Below, piece by piece: positions 36,695 to 45,228 of a stretch of DNA of 64,000 bases (its first letter is position 1; the number at the start of each line of letters is the position of its first letter). A model generated the notes under the pieces. The model searched no databases. It saw nothing but the letters and a program-made list of their open reading frames with translations, and was not told where the DNA came from. The stretch comes from JAPPHA01 sp963662815 (GTDB taxonomy: Bacteria; Pseudomonadota; Alphaproteobacteria; Rhodobacterales; Rhodobacteraceae), in the NCBI GenBank assembly GCA_963662815.2, contig CAXXWA010000009.1, positions 124,001-188,000 of the forward strand. Reading direction: 5' to 3'. A program made the position numbers and the translations under genes.

Positions 36695-37828
36695 TCAGCG
36701 CGCGGCGGACTGATCGGGGAAGTAGTTCTCGCAGCCGCCTTCGCGGAGGACATCGGCAGTGCTGCAGTGCAGTCCGCCGCCGAAGGCATACGCGTCGCGA
36801 AGCTCGACCTCGACGACTTCCATCCCGAGGCGGTCGAGCTGCTCCGCCTGGTAGACCTCCGACTTCTCGACGCATACGGTCTTCGGGTCGAGAACGAGTA
36901 CGTTCATGGACAGCCAGACCGAGGAATAGCAGAGCGGCGGCGGCGAGTTGTGCGCGGGCGGCGCCGCGTCGACGATCTCCCATCCGTTCCTTTCGAAGAG
37001 CCTCCGCTGCGCGACGGGGAGACGGCGCCTCGGGTTGTTCAGGACGAGGCCCGGCCGCAGCGGCGTGAACGTGGCGTCGATGTGGATCGGATAGGGATCT
37101 CCCGGGAAATTGACCGCATGCACGCGGTGGTCCGGAAAGTGCCGGCGCAACCAGTCGATTCCCTTCAGGTTCGTGGTGAAGCCGTGCTGAACGACCAGAT
37201 CCCTGCCGAAGCGCAGAACATCGGCAGCATCGAAGAGCGGTTCCTCCTCGGTGGTGACGAAGTGCCTTTTCTCGGTCCACTCGAGCCGGGTTTCGACGCT
37301 GATCGTCTCGGACAGGTAGTCGGGCCGGTAGTCCCTGTCCGTCAGCCGCGGTTTCGGCGCCGCCTCGTGCCGGAAATTCGGGTCCTCCTCGAAGTAATGC
37401 TCCAGAAGAGGTCGGTAACAAAGGTATTCGAACCACCTGCACCGGTAGGACATGGTCGCCTCGACGATCTCGCTGCCGACGGTCAGCAGGACGTCCCTCG
37501 GCGGCATGCAGCCGAACTGGCTTCCGGTCTCGAAATCCGGAGTCCTGACGGACTGCGAAAAGTCGATGGGTGTCGGGCGGTCGACCCGGATGCCCCGCGC
37601 GCGGAGCATGTCTGCGAAAGCGTCGAGGAGTTCGTTACCCCGGTCGATCGATTCCTGCGGCCGCTTCCCCCAGAGTCCGCGCATGTCCGAGTCGACCGGC
37701 ACCTTGGCGTCGAGCGCCGGTTCCGGCGGAGGAATGTGGCAGTCCGTGGCGCAGCCGACAATCACATGCCTGAGAGGGTCCCATTCGTTCCAGCTGTTCA
37801 CGCAGGTCCGTTGCGGCGCCTTGGACAT
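36695..37828 (-). CDS. Arginine:glycine amidinotransferase-like enzyme
   Basis: 377 residues from the ATG at 37828. Active-site sequences closely follow animal glycine amidinotransferase: PLFDAADVLRFGRD (catalytic Asp), YPIHIDATFTPLRPG (His249), SSVWLSMNVLVLD and FGGGLHCSTADV with the nucleophile Cys355. The family moves an amidino group from arginine to an amine through a cysteine-amidino intermediate; bacterial members make guanidinoacetate or guanidino groups in specialised metabolites. No biosynthetic cluster is adjacent. A link to the guanidine/hydantoin-type enzymes of the island is possible but not shown. Confidence 0.85.
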   Translation of the reverse strand: MSKAPQRTCVNSWNEWDPLRHVIVGCATDCHIPPPEPALDAKVPVDSDMRGLWGKRPQESIDRGNELLDAFADMLRARGIRVDRPTPIDFSQSVRTPDFETGSQFGCMPPRDVLLTVGSEIVEATMSYRCRWFEYLCYRPLLEHYFEEDPNFRHEAAPKPRLTDRDYRPDYLSETISVETRLEWTEKRHFVTTEEEPLFDAADVLRFGRDLVVQHGFTTNLKGIDWLRRHFPDHRVHAVNFPGDPYPIHIDATFTPLRPGLVLNNPRRRLPVAQRRLFERNGWEIVDAAPPAHNSPPPLCYSSVWLSMNVLVLDPKTVCVEKSEVYQAEQLDRLGMEVVEVELRDAYAFGGGLHCSTADVLREGGCENYFPDQSAAR

Positions 37829-38047
37829 GATGCGTTCCTCCGTTCCTGGTTGATGAAGGCAGCCGGTTGCACTGGTTGCGACTCGGGACGCCTGACACGG
37901 ATTCAACAGCACACGAAGGGACGCCGGGTCAATGCCGTTTGCGGACGCGCATTGCGGGCTGCGAGCCCACCGGTTCCGTCGACCCCGCCCGACCGCAGTA
38001 GCTGCGGGATGGACTTACGGTCTCGCGGATGCCAACAATCCGTCGAA

Positions 38048-38824
38048 ATGCATCTTCGACTTCGCGCCTCAATTGCCGCAGCCGCGGTCTGCGCAGTGGC
38101 CGGGGGCGCGCTGGCGGCGACCTCTGCGCCGGAGTGCGCCGCCGGCACCGGTTCGCAGGAATGGCGGGATGCGTTGCGCGAAGATGCAGAGACGCTTGCC
38201 CGGCGTATCCATCATCGTGAAACCACCGACCCGTTGCCGGACTCGGGCCGTCTGAGGGAACTTGCCGACGAACTCGAGGGCGTTCTCTGCCGCGTCAGGC
38301 GGCTGCATCCCGACCTCGAACCCATTCGGGCCCGGGAGGAGTTCGCGCCGGGCGAAGTCCTCCTCGGCTTCGCACCCGAACTGATGCGGGCGGTTTCCTC
38401 GTTCCACCGGGAAGGGTTTGCGGGGGCTGAACCCGAAACCGGAAACCAGGCCTTCGACACGCTGAACCGCGAATTCGGACTCCGCTCCGTGCAGCCGTTT
38501 CCGGCGGCGGGCCTCGCCGTTTTCGTCCTCGACGAAGATCTGAACGTCCCCGCGGCCATGGGGCGCTACCTCCAGGTTCCGGGCGTCACCGGCGCTGAAC
38601 CGAACTGGCTCGTCGGCGACGGGCCGGACATCGGGGCCGCGAAGCGGAGCGGTTCGTGGCGCGTCGTTTTCCGGGATGCCTGGGGCGACTGCCCCGCCGG
38701 CTGCATCCACAGCGAACTGCATTTCCTCGTCGTCGACGGCGAAGCCGTCAGCCGGTTTTCCGCGCCGGAAGCGGAGAGCATGCCGGAATTTCGCGGAATC
38801 GCCGTGCGGTGGCGGCGCCGATAA
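38048..38824 (+). CDS. Secreted protein with subtilase-prodomain-like segment
   Basis: 258 residues from the ATG at 38048, giving a clear signal peptide (ASIAAAAVCAVAGGALA). The same frame is open far upstream, but that DNA is the opposite strand of other genes. Residues about 95-195 (EEFAPGEVLLGFAPELM, then AVFVLDEDLNVPAAMGRYLQ and VPGVTGAEPNWLVGD) resemble the N-terminal prodomain of fervidolysin-like subtilases, but no protease domain follows. Four or more cysteines are in the mature part, two close together (WGDCPAGCIHS). It may be a stand-alone protease inhibitor or chaperone. Function is unproven. Confidence 0.6.
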   Translation: MHLRLRASIAAAAVCAVAGGALAATSAPECAAGTGSQEWRDALREDAETLARRIHHRETTDPLPDSGRLRELADELEGVLCRVRRLHPDLEPIRAREEFAPGEVLLGFAPELMRAVSSFHREGFAGAEPETGNQAFDTLNREFGLRSVQPFPAAGLAVFVLDEDLNVPAAMGRYLQVPGVTGAEPNWLVGDGPDIGAAKRSGSWRVVFRDAWGDCPAGCIHSELHFLVVDGEAVSRFSAPEAESMPEFRGIAVRWRRR

Positions 38825-38982
38825 CCGCCAGCTCCCTGATCCTGCGCCCCCGCGGGGGCTCTCCGGCGGATTCCCCAAGCGGGGCAATGCCTCTTGCCGG
38901 CCAGTGAATCTCCTCGCGCGAACCGGCCCCCTGACATATACGTCTACGGGCCGGTTCGAACGGGCATCGCGGCGGAGGAGTC

Positions 38983-39678
38983 ATGTGCAACCTCTATTCG
39001 AACACGACAGTGCCGGAGGCCATGCGCAACGTCTTTCAGGTCCAGCGCCGGTTCGACTTCCTCGGGAATTCCGAACCCCTGTTTTCGATCTTTCCCGGTC
39101 ATGCCGCGCCGATCGTTCGCCTCGCGGACGGCGAGCGGCGCGAACTCGCGCCGAGCAGGTTCGGATTTCTCCTGCCGCAGCTGTCGAAACGGACGGGCAA
39201 GCCGATTCTTCCAAAGTCGGTTGCCAACGCCAGGATGGAAAAGCTGCAGACATCGACGTTCTGGCGGCAAAGCTTCCAGCAGCGGCGATGCCTCGTTCCA
39301 GCCTCGGCCTTTTGCGAGACGAAGGGCCGCCGCCCCGCGGTTCACTACTGGTTCGGCGTGACCGGGGATGCGGGCCTTGAACCCTTCGCATTCGCGGGCC
39401 TCTGGCGAAAGTTCTCCGGCCGCTACCGCGATGAGCAGTCCTCCTTCGCGACGCATGCCATCGTGACCACGACTCCAAACACCCTGGTGCGAGAGGTTCA
39501 CCCCGCCCGAATGCCGGTGATCCTCGACGCGTCCGATCACGAGGCCTGGCTGACGGGGACGCCCGAGGAGGCGTCGGCGCTCCTGCGGCCGTTCCCGGCC
39601 GAGCGGATGCGCGTCATTGCGTCCGGCGCGGGCATGACATCGGCGGATTTCGGCCGGGAAGTCCCGGCCCCGGATTGA
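38983..39678 (+). CDS. SOS response-associated peptidase (YedK/SRAP family)
   Basis: 231 residues. All four SRAP active-site residues are present: Cys2 right after the start Met, N82 in VANARME, E112 in FCETKG and H173 in VHPARMP. Proteins of this family form a covalent thiazolidine link with abasic sites in single-stranded DNA and protect them during replication. Start is fixed by the need for Cys at position 2. Confidence 0.92.
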   Translation: MCNLYSNTTVPEAMRNVFQVQRRFDFLGNSEPLFSIFPGHAAPIVRLADGERRELAPSRFGFLLPQLSKRTGKPILPKSVANARMEKLQTSTFWRQSFQQRRCLVPASAFCETKGRRPAVHYWFGVTGDAGLEPFAFAGLWRKFSGRYRDEQSSFATHAIVTTTPNTLVREVHPARMPVILDASDHEAWLTGTPEEASALLRPFPAERMRVIASGAGMTSADFGREVPAPD

Positions 39679-39858
39679 ACGCGGTCCCGAACCGGCGAAC
39701 CGGCGGCGAAATTATCCCGGGGGGCCGGGAAATGATCGCCAGACCGCGTTTGCGCGGCGATAGTCGCTTCGCGTCACGGGAGAGCGACGAACTCCGGGTC
39801 GCGCGGCGCGGCGGTCCGGCCGGCCCGCGGCCGTCGACAGGACGGGAAGGAGATCCAG

Positions 39859-41058
39859 ATGACCGGCAGTTGCCTACGGGAGATGCATCGAGCGCGCGAC
39901 GGCCGCAATTCCCGTGCCCTGCGGCAGCCGCGCGCGCAGGAACCCGGAAAGGGCGGGGCGAATCCGCGCAGGGCCGGGCTGCAAAACCGGATCGCGGCGG
40001 GGCTGGCCGTCCTTGCGCTCGCGCCGGCCTGCGCCTCTTTCGCGCAAGTCAAAAACGCGGCAATCGACAGGATCGACTTCGGAACCAACATCGGCCCGGC
40101 TGCCGGAGACGGCTTCTGCAGCGATCCGCGGTTCGAAGATGACTTAAGGGGCGCCCGCAAGGGAATGGCAGACGACGCGCATCCCGAGGACATGTACATG
40201 GACGCGCGGGACTGCTTCGAGGCCTTCAGGGACGGCGCCATCCGGCTTCGAGACCGCATCGACGGCATTGACTTCGGCGCGGATGCCGAACCGCGCGACT
40301 ACGCCTGCGACGACCCCAGGTTCGCGCCGCTCATCGAGGTCGACCCGCGGCCGCAGGTTTCGGACCGGGCGCGGGAACGCAACGACGCCTCCGACTGCCG
40401 GTCCGCATACGTCTCCGGGAAGTTCGGCCTGTACGACGAGCGCCATCAGCTTGCCTTCGGCAGCAACACGGGCCCCTGGCCCGAAGACGGCGAATGCGAC
40501 GACCCGCGGTTTCGGAACGCGCCGGGCGCGAGCCGCCGCGGAATGGCCGAGGGGCAACCGGATCGGTGGAGCCTCGGGGGCGATGCGGCGGATTGCCGCG
40601 CGGCGATGGAGGCCGGCCTCGTCGAGCCGCGCCTCGGCGGCTCGGTGGACGGTTTCGTCTTCGGCGACAATTCCAGCTCCTGGTCTTTCGACTTCGCGTG
40701 CGACGACCCGAGACTCGAGAATGCGGAAGACTTCTCCCCGGACAGGGGGCCAGTCATGGCCGATGTATTGATCGGTCTCGATGTCGGCAGGGACGCCTCC
40801 GATTGCCGCGAAGCCTATGAACTCGGCAACGTCCGGCTGACCGAGATCAGCGACCTGGACGGCATTTCCTTCGGAGACGACACCGGCAGATTCGCCTACG
40901 ACGGCGAGTGCGATGATCCCAGGTTCGAGAACCTCCGGGATGCGGCGACCGTCGGCATGGCGGAATCGCTCGTTGACGAGAACTGGGCGCGGGACGCGAC
41001 CGATTGCTACAGGGCCTTTCGCGACGGTTTGATTCGCATCCGGGAGCGTGCGGAATGA
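39859..41058 (+). CDS. Secreted protein with five tandem Asp/Cys-rich repeats
   Basis: 399 residues. The ATG follows GGAAGGAG; the signal peptide core is AAGLAVLALAPACASFA (about residues 46-62), behind a long basic N-terminus. The mature part is five repeats of about 65 residues, each with an entry such as IDFGTNIG, LAFGSNTG or ISFGDDTG, then DGECDDPRFE, then GMA, then DASDCRSAY and a G-I/V-R ending. Two cysteines and a cluster of acidic residues per repeat suggest one disulfide and possibly calcium or cell-surface ligand binding. Related single repeats occur beside trypsin-like proteases in other bacteria (recollection). Function unknown. Confidence 0.72.
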   Translation: MTGSCLREMHRARDGRNSRALRQPRAQEPGKGGANPRRAGLQNRIAAGLAVLALAPACASFAQVKNAAIDRIDFGTNIGPAAGDGFCSDPRFEDDLRGARKGMADDAHPEDMYMDARDCFEAFRDGAIRLRDRIDGIDFGADAEPRDYACDDPRFAPLIEVDPRPQVSDRARERNDASDCRSAYVSGKFGLYDERHQLAFGSNTGPWPEDGECDDPRFRNAPGASRRGMAEGQPDRWSLGGDAADCRAAMEAGLVEPRLGGSVDGFVFGDNSSSWSFDFACDDPRLENAEDFSPDRGPVMADVLIGLDVGRDASDCREAYELGNVRLTEISDLDGISFGDDTGRFAYDGECDDPRFENLRDAATVGMAESLVDENWARDATDCYRAFRDGLIRIRERAE

Positions 41059-41132
41059 CCATCCCGCCGACATGCGGGGGCGAGGCCGAACGATCCCGGG
41101 CGCACCGGGCCCGCGTCGGCCGGATTTCGTGA

Positions 41133-42617
41133 ATGCAGCCCGCGCTTACCGCGCTGTTGATCGTCGACCACGCCGGGGTGCGCCGGTACCGCGCCCGATA
41201 CCTGGAGGGCAAGGGAATCGACGTGGTCGAGGCCGGCGGAAGGGACGGCGCCCTGGATGCGCTCGCGGCACGGGACGACATCGACATCGTTCTTTTCGGC
41301 CCTCTCCATGACGCCGCCGAGGACGCGTCGCCTGCTCTCCTGTCCGACATCCAGGAAGCATCGACACTTCCCGTCATCGCGACATTCGGATCCGGACGGG
41401 CGGACTTCCCGGCATTCGTTCTCGGCACGGGGATAGCGGACCTCGTTCGGGAAAACGCGCACCTGGACGAGCTGGTCGCCCGAATCCACCTTCGGGCGCC
41501 ACTCGAACAATCCTACGAATTCTCCGACGACGAGAACGATCCCTCCCTCGGAACATGGCGCATCGACACGATTTCCCGATCCCTGAGAGACCCCGGCGGC
41601 AGATCGTTCACGGTCGGCGTTCCGCGCGGAGCGCCCAGGGGAACCTCTTTCGGGCTGCCGCATTTCAACCTTCTGCTCGACCTCCTGCGATCATCGCCCG
41701 GAGCGCTCCCGCCAGCCGCGATGCCCGCGAACGTTTCCAATCTGATCAATGAAATCCGGGAGATCGTCGGCAAGGACAAGATCGCGTCCACGCGCCAGCC
41801 GGACGGGCCGATGTACGCCCTGAACCGAACGGCGGCCGCACGCGGGCGACAGCGGCATCTGAAGGCGCGCGGTACCGAGAGAACGGAAGCACGGCAACTG
41901 AAGGTTCTGCTTGCCGAAGATGACAGGGAGCAACGAGAGACGCTCGGCCACGCGCTGCTGCAGGAGGTTCTGGAAAACACCCGCGATGCAAAGGCGTTCG
42001 ACGTGACGGCCGTGGCGACCGGCAGCGATGCGCTGGCGCGGCTACCGGGCGGCTTCGACGTCATCCTGCTCGATCTCCACATGCCGGATACCGTTCACAA
42101 TCCCTACGAGATCATCGGCAAGGTGACGGATGCCTCCTCGGCGCCGATCATCGTGTTGTCGGGATACGAACTTGACAGGACGCCGCAGGTGGTCCTGCGG
42201 CCGGGCGTCTCGGATTTCATGCGCAAGCCCATCGACATATCGGAACTCTTCATGCGCATCCGCATGCGCACCCACAGACCCGCGGCATTCGAGTTTCGCG
42301 ATGACGACGCGCGCGGGGACAAAGGGAACTGGCGGGTCGACACCGCTGCGCGCACGCTCACTGCTCCCGCCGGCGAGCCCGTTCACGGATTGGGCGCGAG
42401 AGACGCCTTCAACGTCCTGGTCCGACTTCTGACCTCCGTGGACGGAACCATGAGAATTCACGAATTTCCGTCGCGGCAGAAAGAGGGCGCGGCGAACAAC
42501 ATCGGTTATCTTCGGAGCGTGATAGGGCACGACAAGATCGCGACGGAGGCCATCAGGACGGCAGCCGGAGAGGAAACGGTCTACCGGTTCTGCAGACAGG
42601 TCACGACCTTCGGTTGA
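41133..42617 (+). CDS. Tandem response regulator (dead REC + output, then REC + output)
   Basis: 494 residues made of two copies of the same plan. Residues 5-125 are a receiver-like domain in which the phospho-acceptor strand reads DIVLFGPLHD, without the Asp. Residues 140-235 are a winged-helix-like output part (GTWRIDTISRSLRDPGG, then EIREIVGKDKI). Residues 255-380 are an intact receiver (LAEDDREQ, D314 in VILLDLHMPD, K365 in MRKPIDI). Residues 395-494 repeat the output part (GNWRVDTAARTL, then SVIGHDKIATEAI). It is presumably the target of the kinase encoded 22 bp downstream. The first receiver cannot be phosphorylated in the normal way. Confidence 0.82.
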   Translation: MQPALTALLIVDHAGVRRYRARYLEGKGIDVVEAGGRDGALDALAARDDIDIVLFGPLHDAAEDASPALLSDIQEASTLPVIATFGSGRADFPAFVLGTGIADLVRENAHLDELVARIHLRAPLEQSYEFSDDENDPSLGTWRIDTISRSLRDPGGRSFTVGVPRGAPRGTSFGLPHFNLLLDLLRSSPGALPPAAMPANVSNLINEIREIVGKDKIASTRQPDGPMYALNRTAAARGRQRHLKARGTERTEARQLKVLLAEDDREQRETLGHALLQEVLENTRDAKAFDVTAVATGSDALARLPGGFDVILLDLHMPDTVHNPYEIIGKVTDASSAPIIVLSGYELDRTPQVVLRPGVSDFMRKPIDISELFMRIRMRTHRPAAFEFRDDDARGDKGNWRVDTAARTLTAPAGEPVHGLGARDAFNVLVRLLTSVDGTMRIHEFPSRQKEGAANNIGYLRSVIGHDKIATEAIRTAAGEETVYRFCRQVTTFG

Positions 42618-42638
42618 CAGGGCGCGGCGCGTGACATC

Positions 42639-44246
42639 ATGACGATCCGCAACTCCGGATGGACGACAACCCTGCTGGCCGCACTTGTCGCCATCGCCTT
42701 CGGAATCTGCAGCCACTTCGCAATCGAATGGTCGCTCGACGAGACGAGGGTCCGATCCGCCGACGACGAAACCCTCATCTCGGAATTTCTCGGCGGGCAC
42801 GACATCTTTTCCGATCTGGCCAACCGCCTCCGTGCCGCGGAGAACGATGCAGGACCATTGTACTCCGCAGCGGCGGATGCCGGCGTCCCGTTCGCCGGCA
42901 TGGACGTTCTTGTCGGCGAACTGTCGCGGAATGCTGCGATCGCGCTTGAAGCGAAATGCGCCGGTTCCCGGATCGCGGATGCCCCGCGCAGCCAGTTCTG
43001 GCAGTGGCGCTGCCTCGGCCTCGCGCCGGCAGGGACGGAGCATCCCGGATCAAGGGACGCAACGGGACGATCCGGGCCGCTGCTGGACCTGGAGATCCGG
43101 CCCGGGGCGGTGACCTGGGTCGTCCATGATCCGCTGCCCACCGGGCGGGATGCGGAAAAGCCGGCGGCGGGACGGGGCGCGAAGTCGAAATCCGCCGAGT
43201 CCGGCTTGCGAGCTGGGAGCGCCGTGCCGCCGTCCGGTCAAGCCGGCAAGGATGCGGCGGCGGCAAGATCCTCCACCGGCGCGCTCGCCGCCGCGGCGAG
43301 CACCGGCAGCCTTGCGATGTCCGGGCGGACGGGGAGCGACATGATGCTGGTCATGGATGGGTTCCTGGCAGTCATGATCGTGATCGCGTTATCCCTTTTC
43401 GTCTGGGCCTGGCACGGGCGCGAAGCCCGAATGCGAACGATGCGGGAGAACCTGCGGCTCCAGAGGGAATTGCTCGCCGAACGGGAGGAACGGGTCAGGC
43501 TGTTCGAGTACACGAAAAAGGGCCTCGCGCATGACATGCTGAACCTCCTGAACCGAATTGCGCTCCGCGTCGGGCTGATTGCCGACGACGCGGTCAGGCG
43601 CCCGATCGCCGAGCGCATCGACGAAATGAAGGGCATGGTCGACGAGGTTGGAAGCATCGACTACAGGGGGCTCATTCAGGAGCAGTTCGGCCTCCACGAT
43701 ATCGTTGCCTTCGCAAGGCGGGTCTTCGAAGACCTGGCCCTGTCGCGGCAAGGCGCCGACGGCCGCGTCAGTTTCGAGGTCAGAACCGCGAGCGGAGTCG
43801 CGACCGGCTTGGAAGAACCCGTCGGGGTTCTTCTCCTTTGCAGACCGGTCGGGGTACAGCGCGCGATCAGGGATCTGGTCACGAACGCCGAAACGCACGG
43901 CAAGGGACTTACGGCGCTTCGTGTCCTCGACGAGGACGACCGCGTGATAGTCGAAGTGTCCGACCGGGGAGGCGGAATCCCGGAGGACATGCGCGAAAGG
44001 ATGTTCGGGCCGTTCGAGAGAATGGATCCGGCCCATCCCCCGGTGCGTCCCTCCGCCGAAGGCGCCGGTGGCGGATGGGGGCTCGGTCTTTGGATTGCGC
44101 GGAGCGTCGCCCGAAGCCACCGGGGCGACGTGGAGATTCAAGACTCCGGGGCAGGTGCCGGGTTGACCGTGCGTCTTGTCCTGTCGAAGAATCCGGTCGA
44201 TGGGCCGACCGCGGATTCAGCGCCGGATGCATCCCGGGCCACCTGA
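42639..44246 (+). CDS. Membrane sensor histidine kinase
   Basis: 535 residues. One membrane segment at about 9-28, a periplasmic region of about 200 residues whose last third is low-complexity (Ala/Gly/Ser/Lys), a second membrane segment about 235-258, then a coiled-coil (RENLRLQRELLAEREERVRL). The H-box is KKGLAHDMLNLLNRI with H298. The ATPase has N416 in RDLVTNAETHG, the G1 box SDRGGGIPEDM (D442) and GGGWGLGLWIARS. A two-component pair with the preceding tandem regulator is very likely. Confidence 0.87.
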   Translation: MTIRNSGWTTTLLAALVAIAFGICSHFAIEWSLDETRVRSADDETLISEFLGGHDIFSDLANRLRAAENDAGPLYSAAADAGVPFAGMDVLVGELSRNAAIALEAKCAGSRIADAPRSQFWQWRCLGLAPAGTEHPGSRDATGRSGPLLDLEIRPGAVTWVVHDPLPTGRDAEKPAAGRGAKSKSAESGLRAGSAVPPSGQAGKDAAAARSSTGALAAAASTGSLAMSGRTGSDMMLVMDGFLAVMIVIALSLFVWAWHGREARMRTMRENLRLQRELLAEREERVRLFEYTKKGLAHDMLNLLNRIALRVGLIADDAVRRPIAERIDEMKGMVDEVGSIDYRGLIQEQFGLHDIVAFARRVFEDLALSRQGADGRVSFEVRTASGVATGLEEPVGVLLLCRPVGVQRAIRDLVTNAETHGKGLTALRVLDEDDRVIVEVSDRGGGIPEDMRERMFGPFERMDPAHPPVRPSAEGAGGGWGLGLWIARSVARSHRGDVEIQDSGAGAGLTVRLVLSKNPVDGPTADSAPDASRAT

Positions 44247-44275
44247 AAACGGCATCATGCGTCCGGAAGGGGAAT

Positions 44276-44515
44276 TCTATACGACCCCACTTCCACTCCG
44301 AAGTGCAGCAACACCTGCCATTTCCGCAGCGAGCGCGCAGCCCGGGCGGGGAAGATGGCCCGATGATGGTGAATCCAGGCCTTTGGACATCGGAGTTCGT
44401 AGCCCGAGGCGACTGAAGTCCCGTCGAAGCGGAGCGACGCTGCGCTCTCCGGACAGTGCAAGCCCCGCCGAAGGGGCAGCCGCGGCCCGCCGAGCGAAGC
44501 TCGCATATGGTTCCC
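44276..44515. repeat. Dispersed repeat, copy 1
   Basis: From CCCCACTTCCACTCCGAAGT onward about 220 bases resemble 62517-62725 at roughly four bases in five. Shared blocks include CATTTCCGCAGCGAGCGCGC, GATGATGGTGAATCCA-type text, GGCTGAAGTCCCGTCGAA-type text and CGCTCTCCGGAC. Copy 1 lies in the gap after the kinase gene. It may be a small non-autonomous element; no coding potential is obvious, although both copies keep a minus-strand frame RARCGNGRC. Confidence 0.6.
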
Positions 44516-44750
44516 TTCGGGAAGAGGCTGGCGGCGCCGATCGACGCCGCCGCGCTCACCCCGGCAAATGAAACGCAGCGGACGCCTCCATGATGGCGGT
44601 CGCTCGCGCGGCGGGACCGGAGAAGGACAGAACCAACCGGACGCCTACATCAACCAGCCGTGACGATCGGTGCGAATTCGTCCGCTACGCAGACGGCAGG
44701 CACGCCACCCCGACTTGATTTGGGAGCCCGTCCCGTTACAACGCCGTGGC
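44516..44750. other. Gene-free gap
   Basis: About 235 bases between the repeat and the small membrane-protein gene. No frame, hairpin or RNA gene stood out. Confidence 0.4.
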
Positions 44751-45131
44751 ATGAAGGTGTTTGAACGGGTGCGGCGTTACGCGTTCTGGCCGCTGGCACT
44801 GCTGTGGCTGCCGGTAGGGGTCGTCGCTCAGGCCGCAGTGAGGTTCCCGCCGGAGAGGTACAGCGCGGCGGACCCCGCCATGTTGGCAGAGGCGGCGGCA
44901 TCGCTGGCGGTGCTTGTCCCCTGCGGCCTGCCGCTGTCCCTCGCATGCCGTCGCCTCTGGCGTATTGGCTACCGGCGGAGCGCCTTGTGGACCTGGGTCG
45001 CACTCGGCACGGTTTCCGTGGCTGGGGCGATCGCTGCGGGACTTCTGGGCCCCTTGGCGATCGTCATATGCACCGTGGCGCTGAGTCTTCCGGCCTGGGG
45101 CGCATCGTTTTGGCTGTCGCGAAGGGGGTGA
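44751..45131 (+). CDS. Small membrane protein, unknown
   Basis: 126 residues from the ATG at 44751. Four hydrophobic stretches can be followed: YAFWPLALLWLPVGVVAQAA, MLAEAAASLAVLVPCGLPLS, ALWTWVALGTVSVAGAIAAG and LGPLAIVICTVALSLPAWGA. I do not recognise a family. The nuclease-like gene follows by 97 bp. Confidence 0.55.
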   Translation: MKVFERVRRYAFWPLALLWLPVGVVAQAAVRFPPERYSAADPAMLAEAAASLAVLVPCGLPLSLACRRLWRIGYRRSALWTWVALGTVSVAGAIAAGLLGPLAIVICTVALSLPAWGASFWLSRRG

Positions 45132-45228
45132 GGCTGCCGATGTTCCGTCTGCCGCCGGGCAGGAACGGCGAACTGACAAGGGTTGGACCGGGAAGCCGCC
45201 GGTTTGCCGGATGCACGAGGAGATGACA

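Noticed and set aside
36536..38047. Long upstream extension (to 762 codons) of the secreted protein at 38048
   Set aside because: The extension is antisense to the amidinotransferase gene; the ATG at 38048 starts a clear signal peptide.
38846..38859. GCCCCCGCGGGGGC as a terminator after the secreted protein gene
   Set aside because: The palindrome has almost no loop and no T-run; too weak to call.
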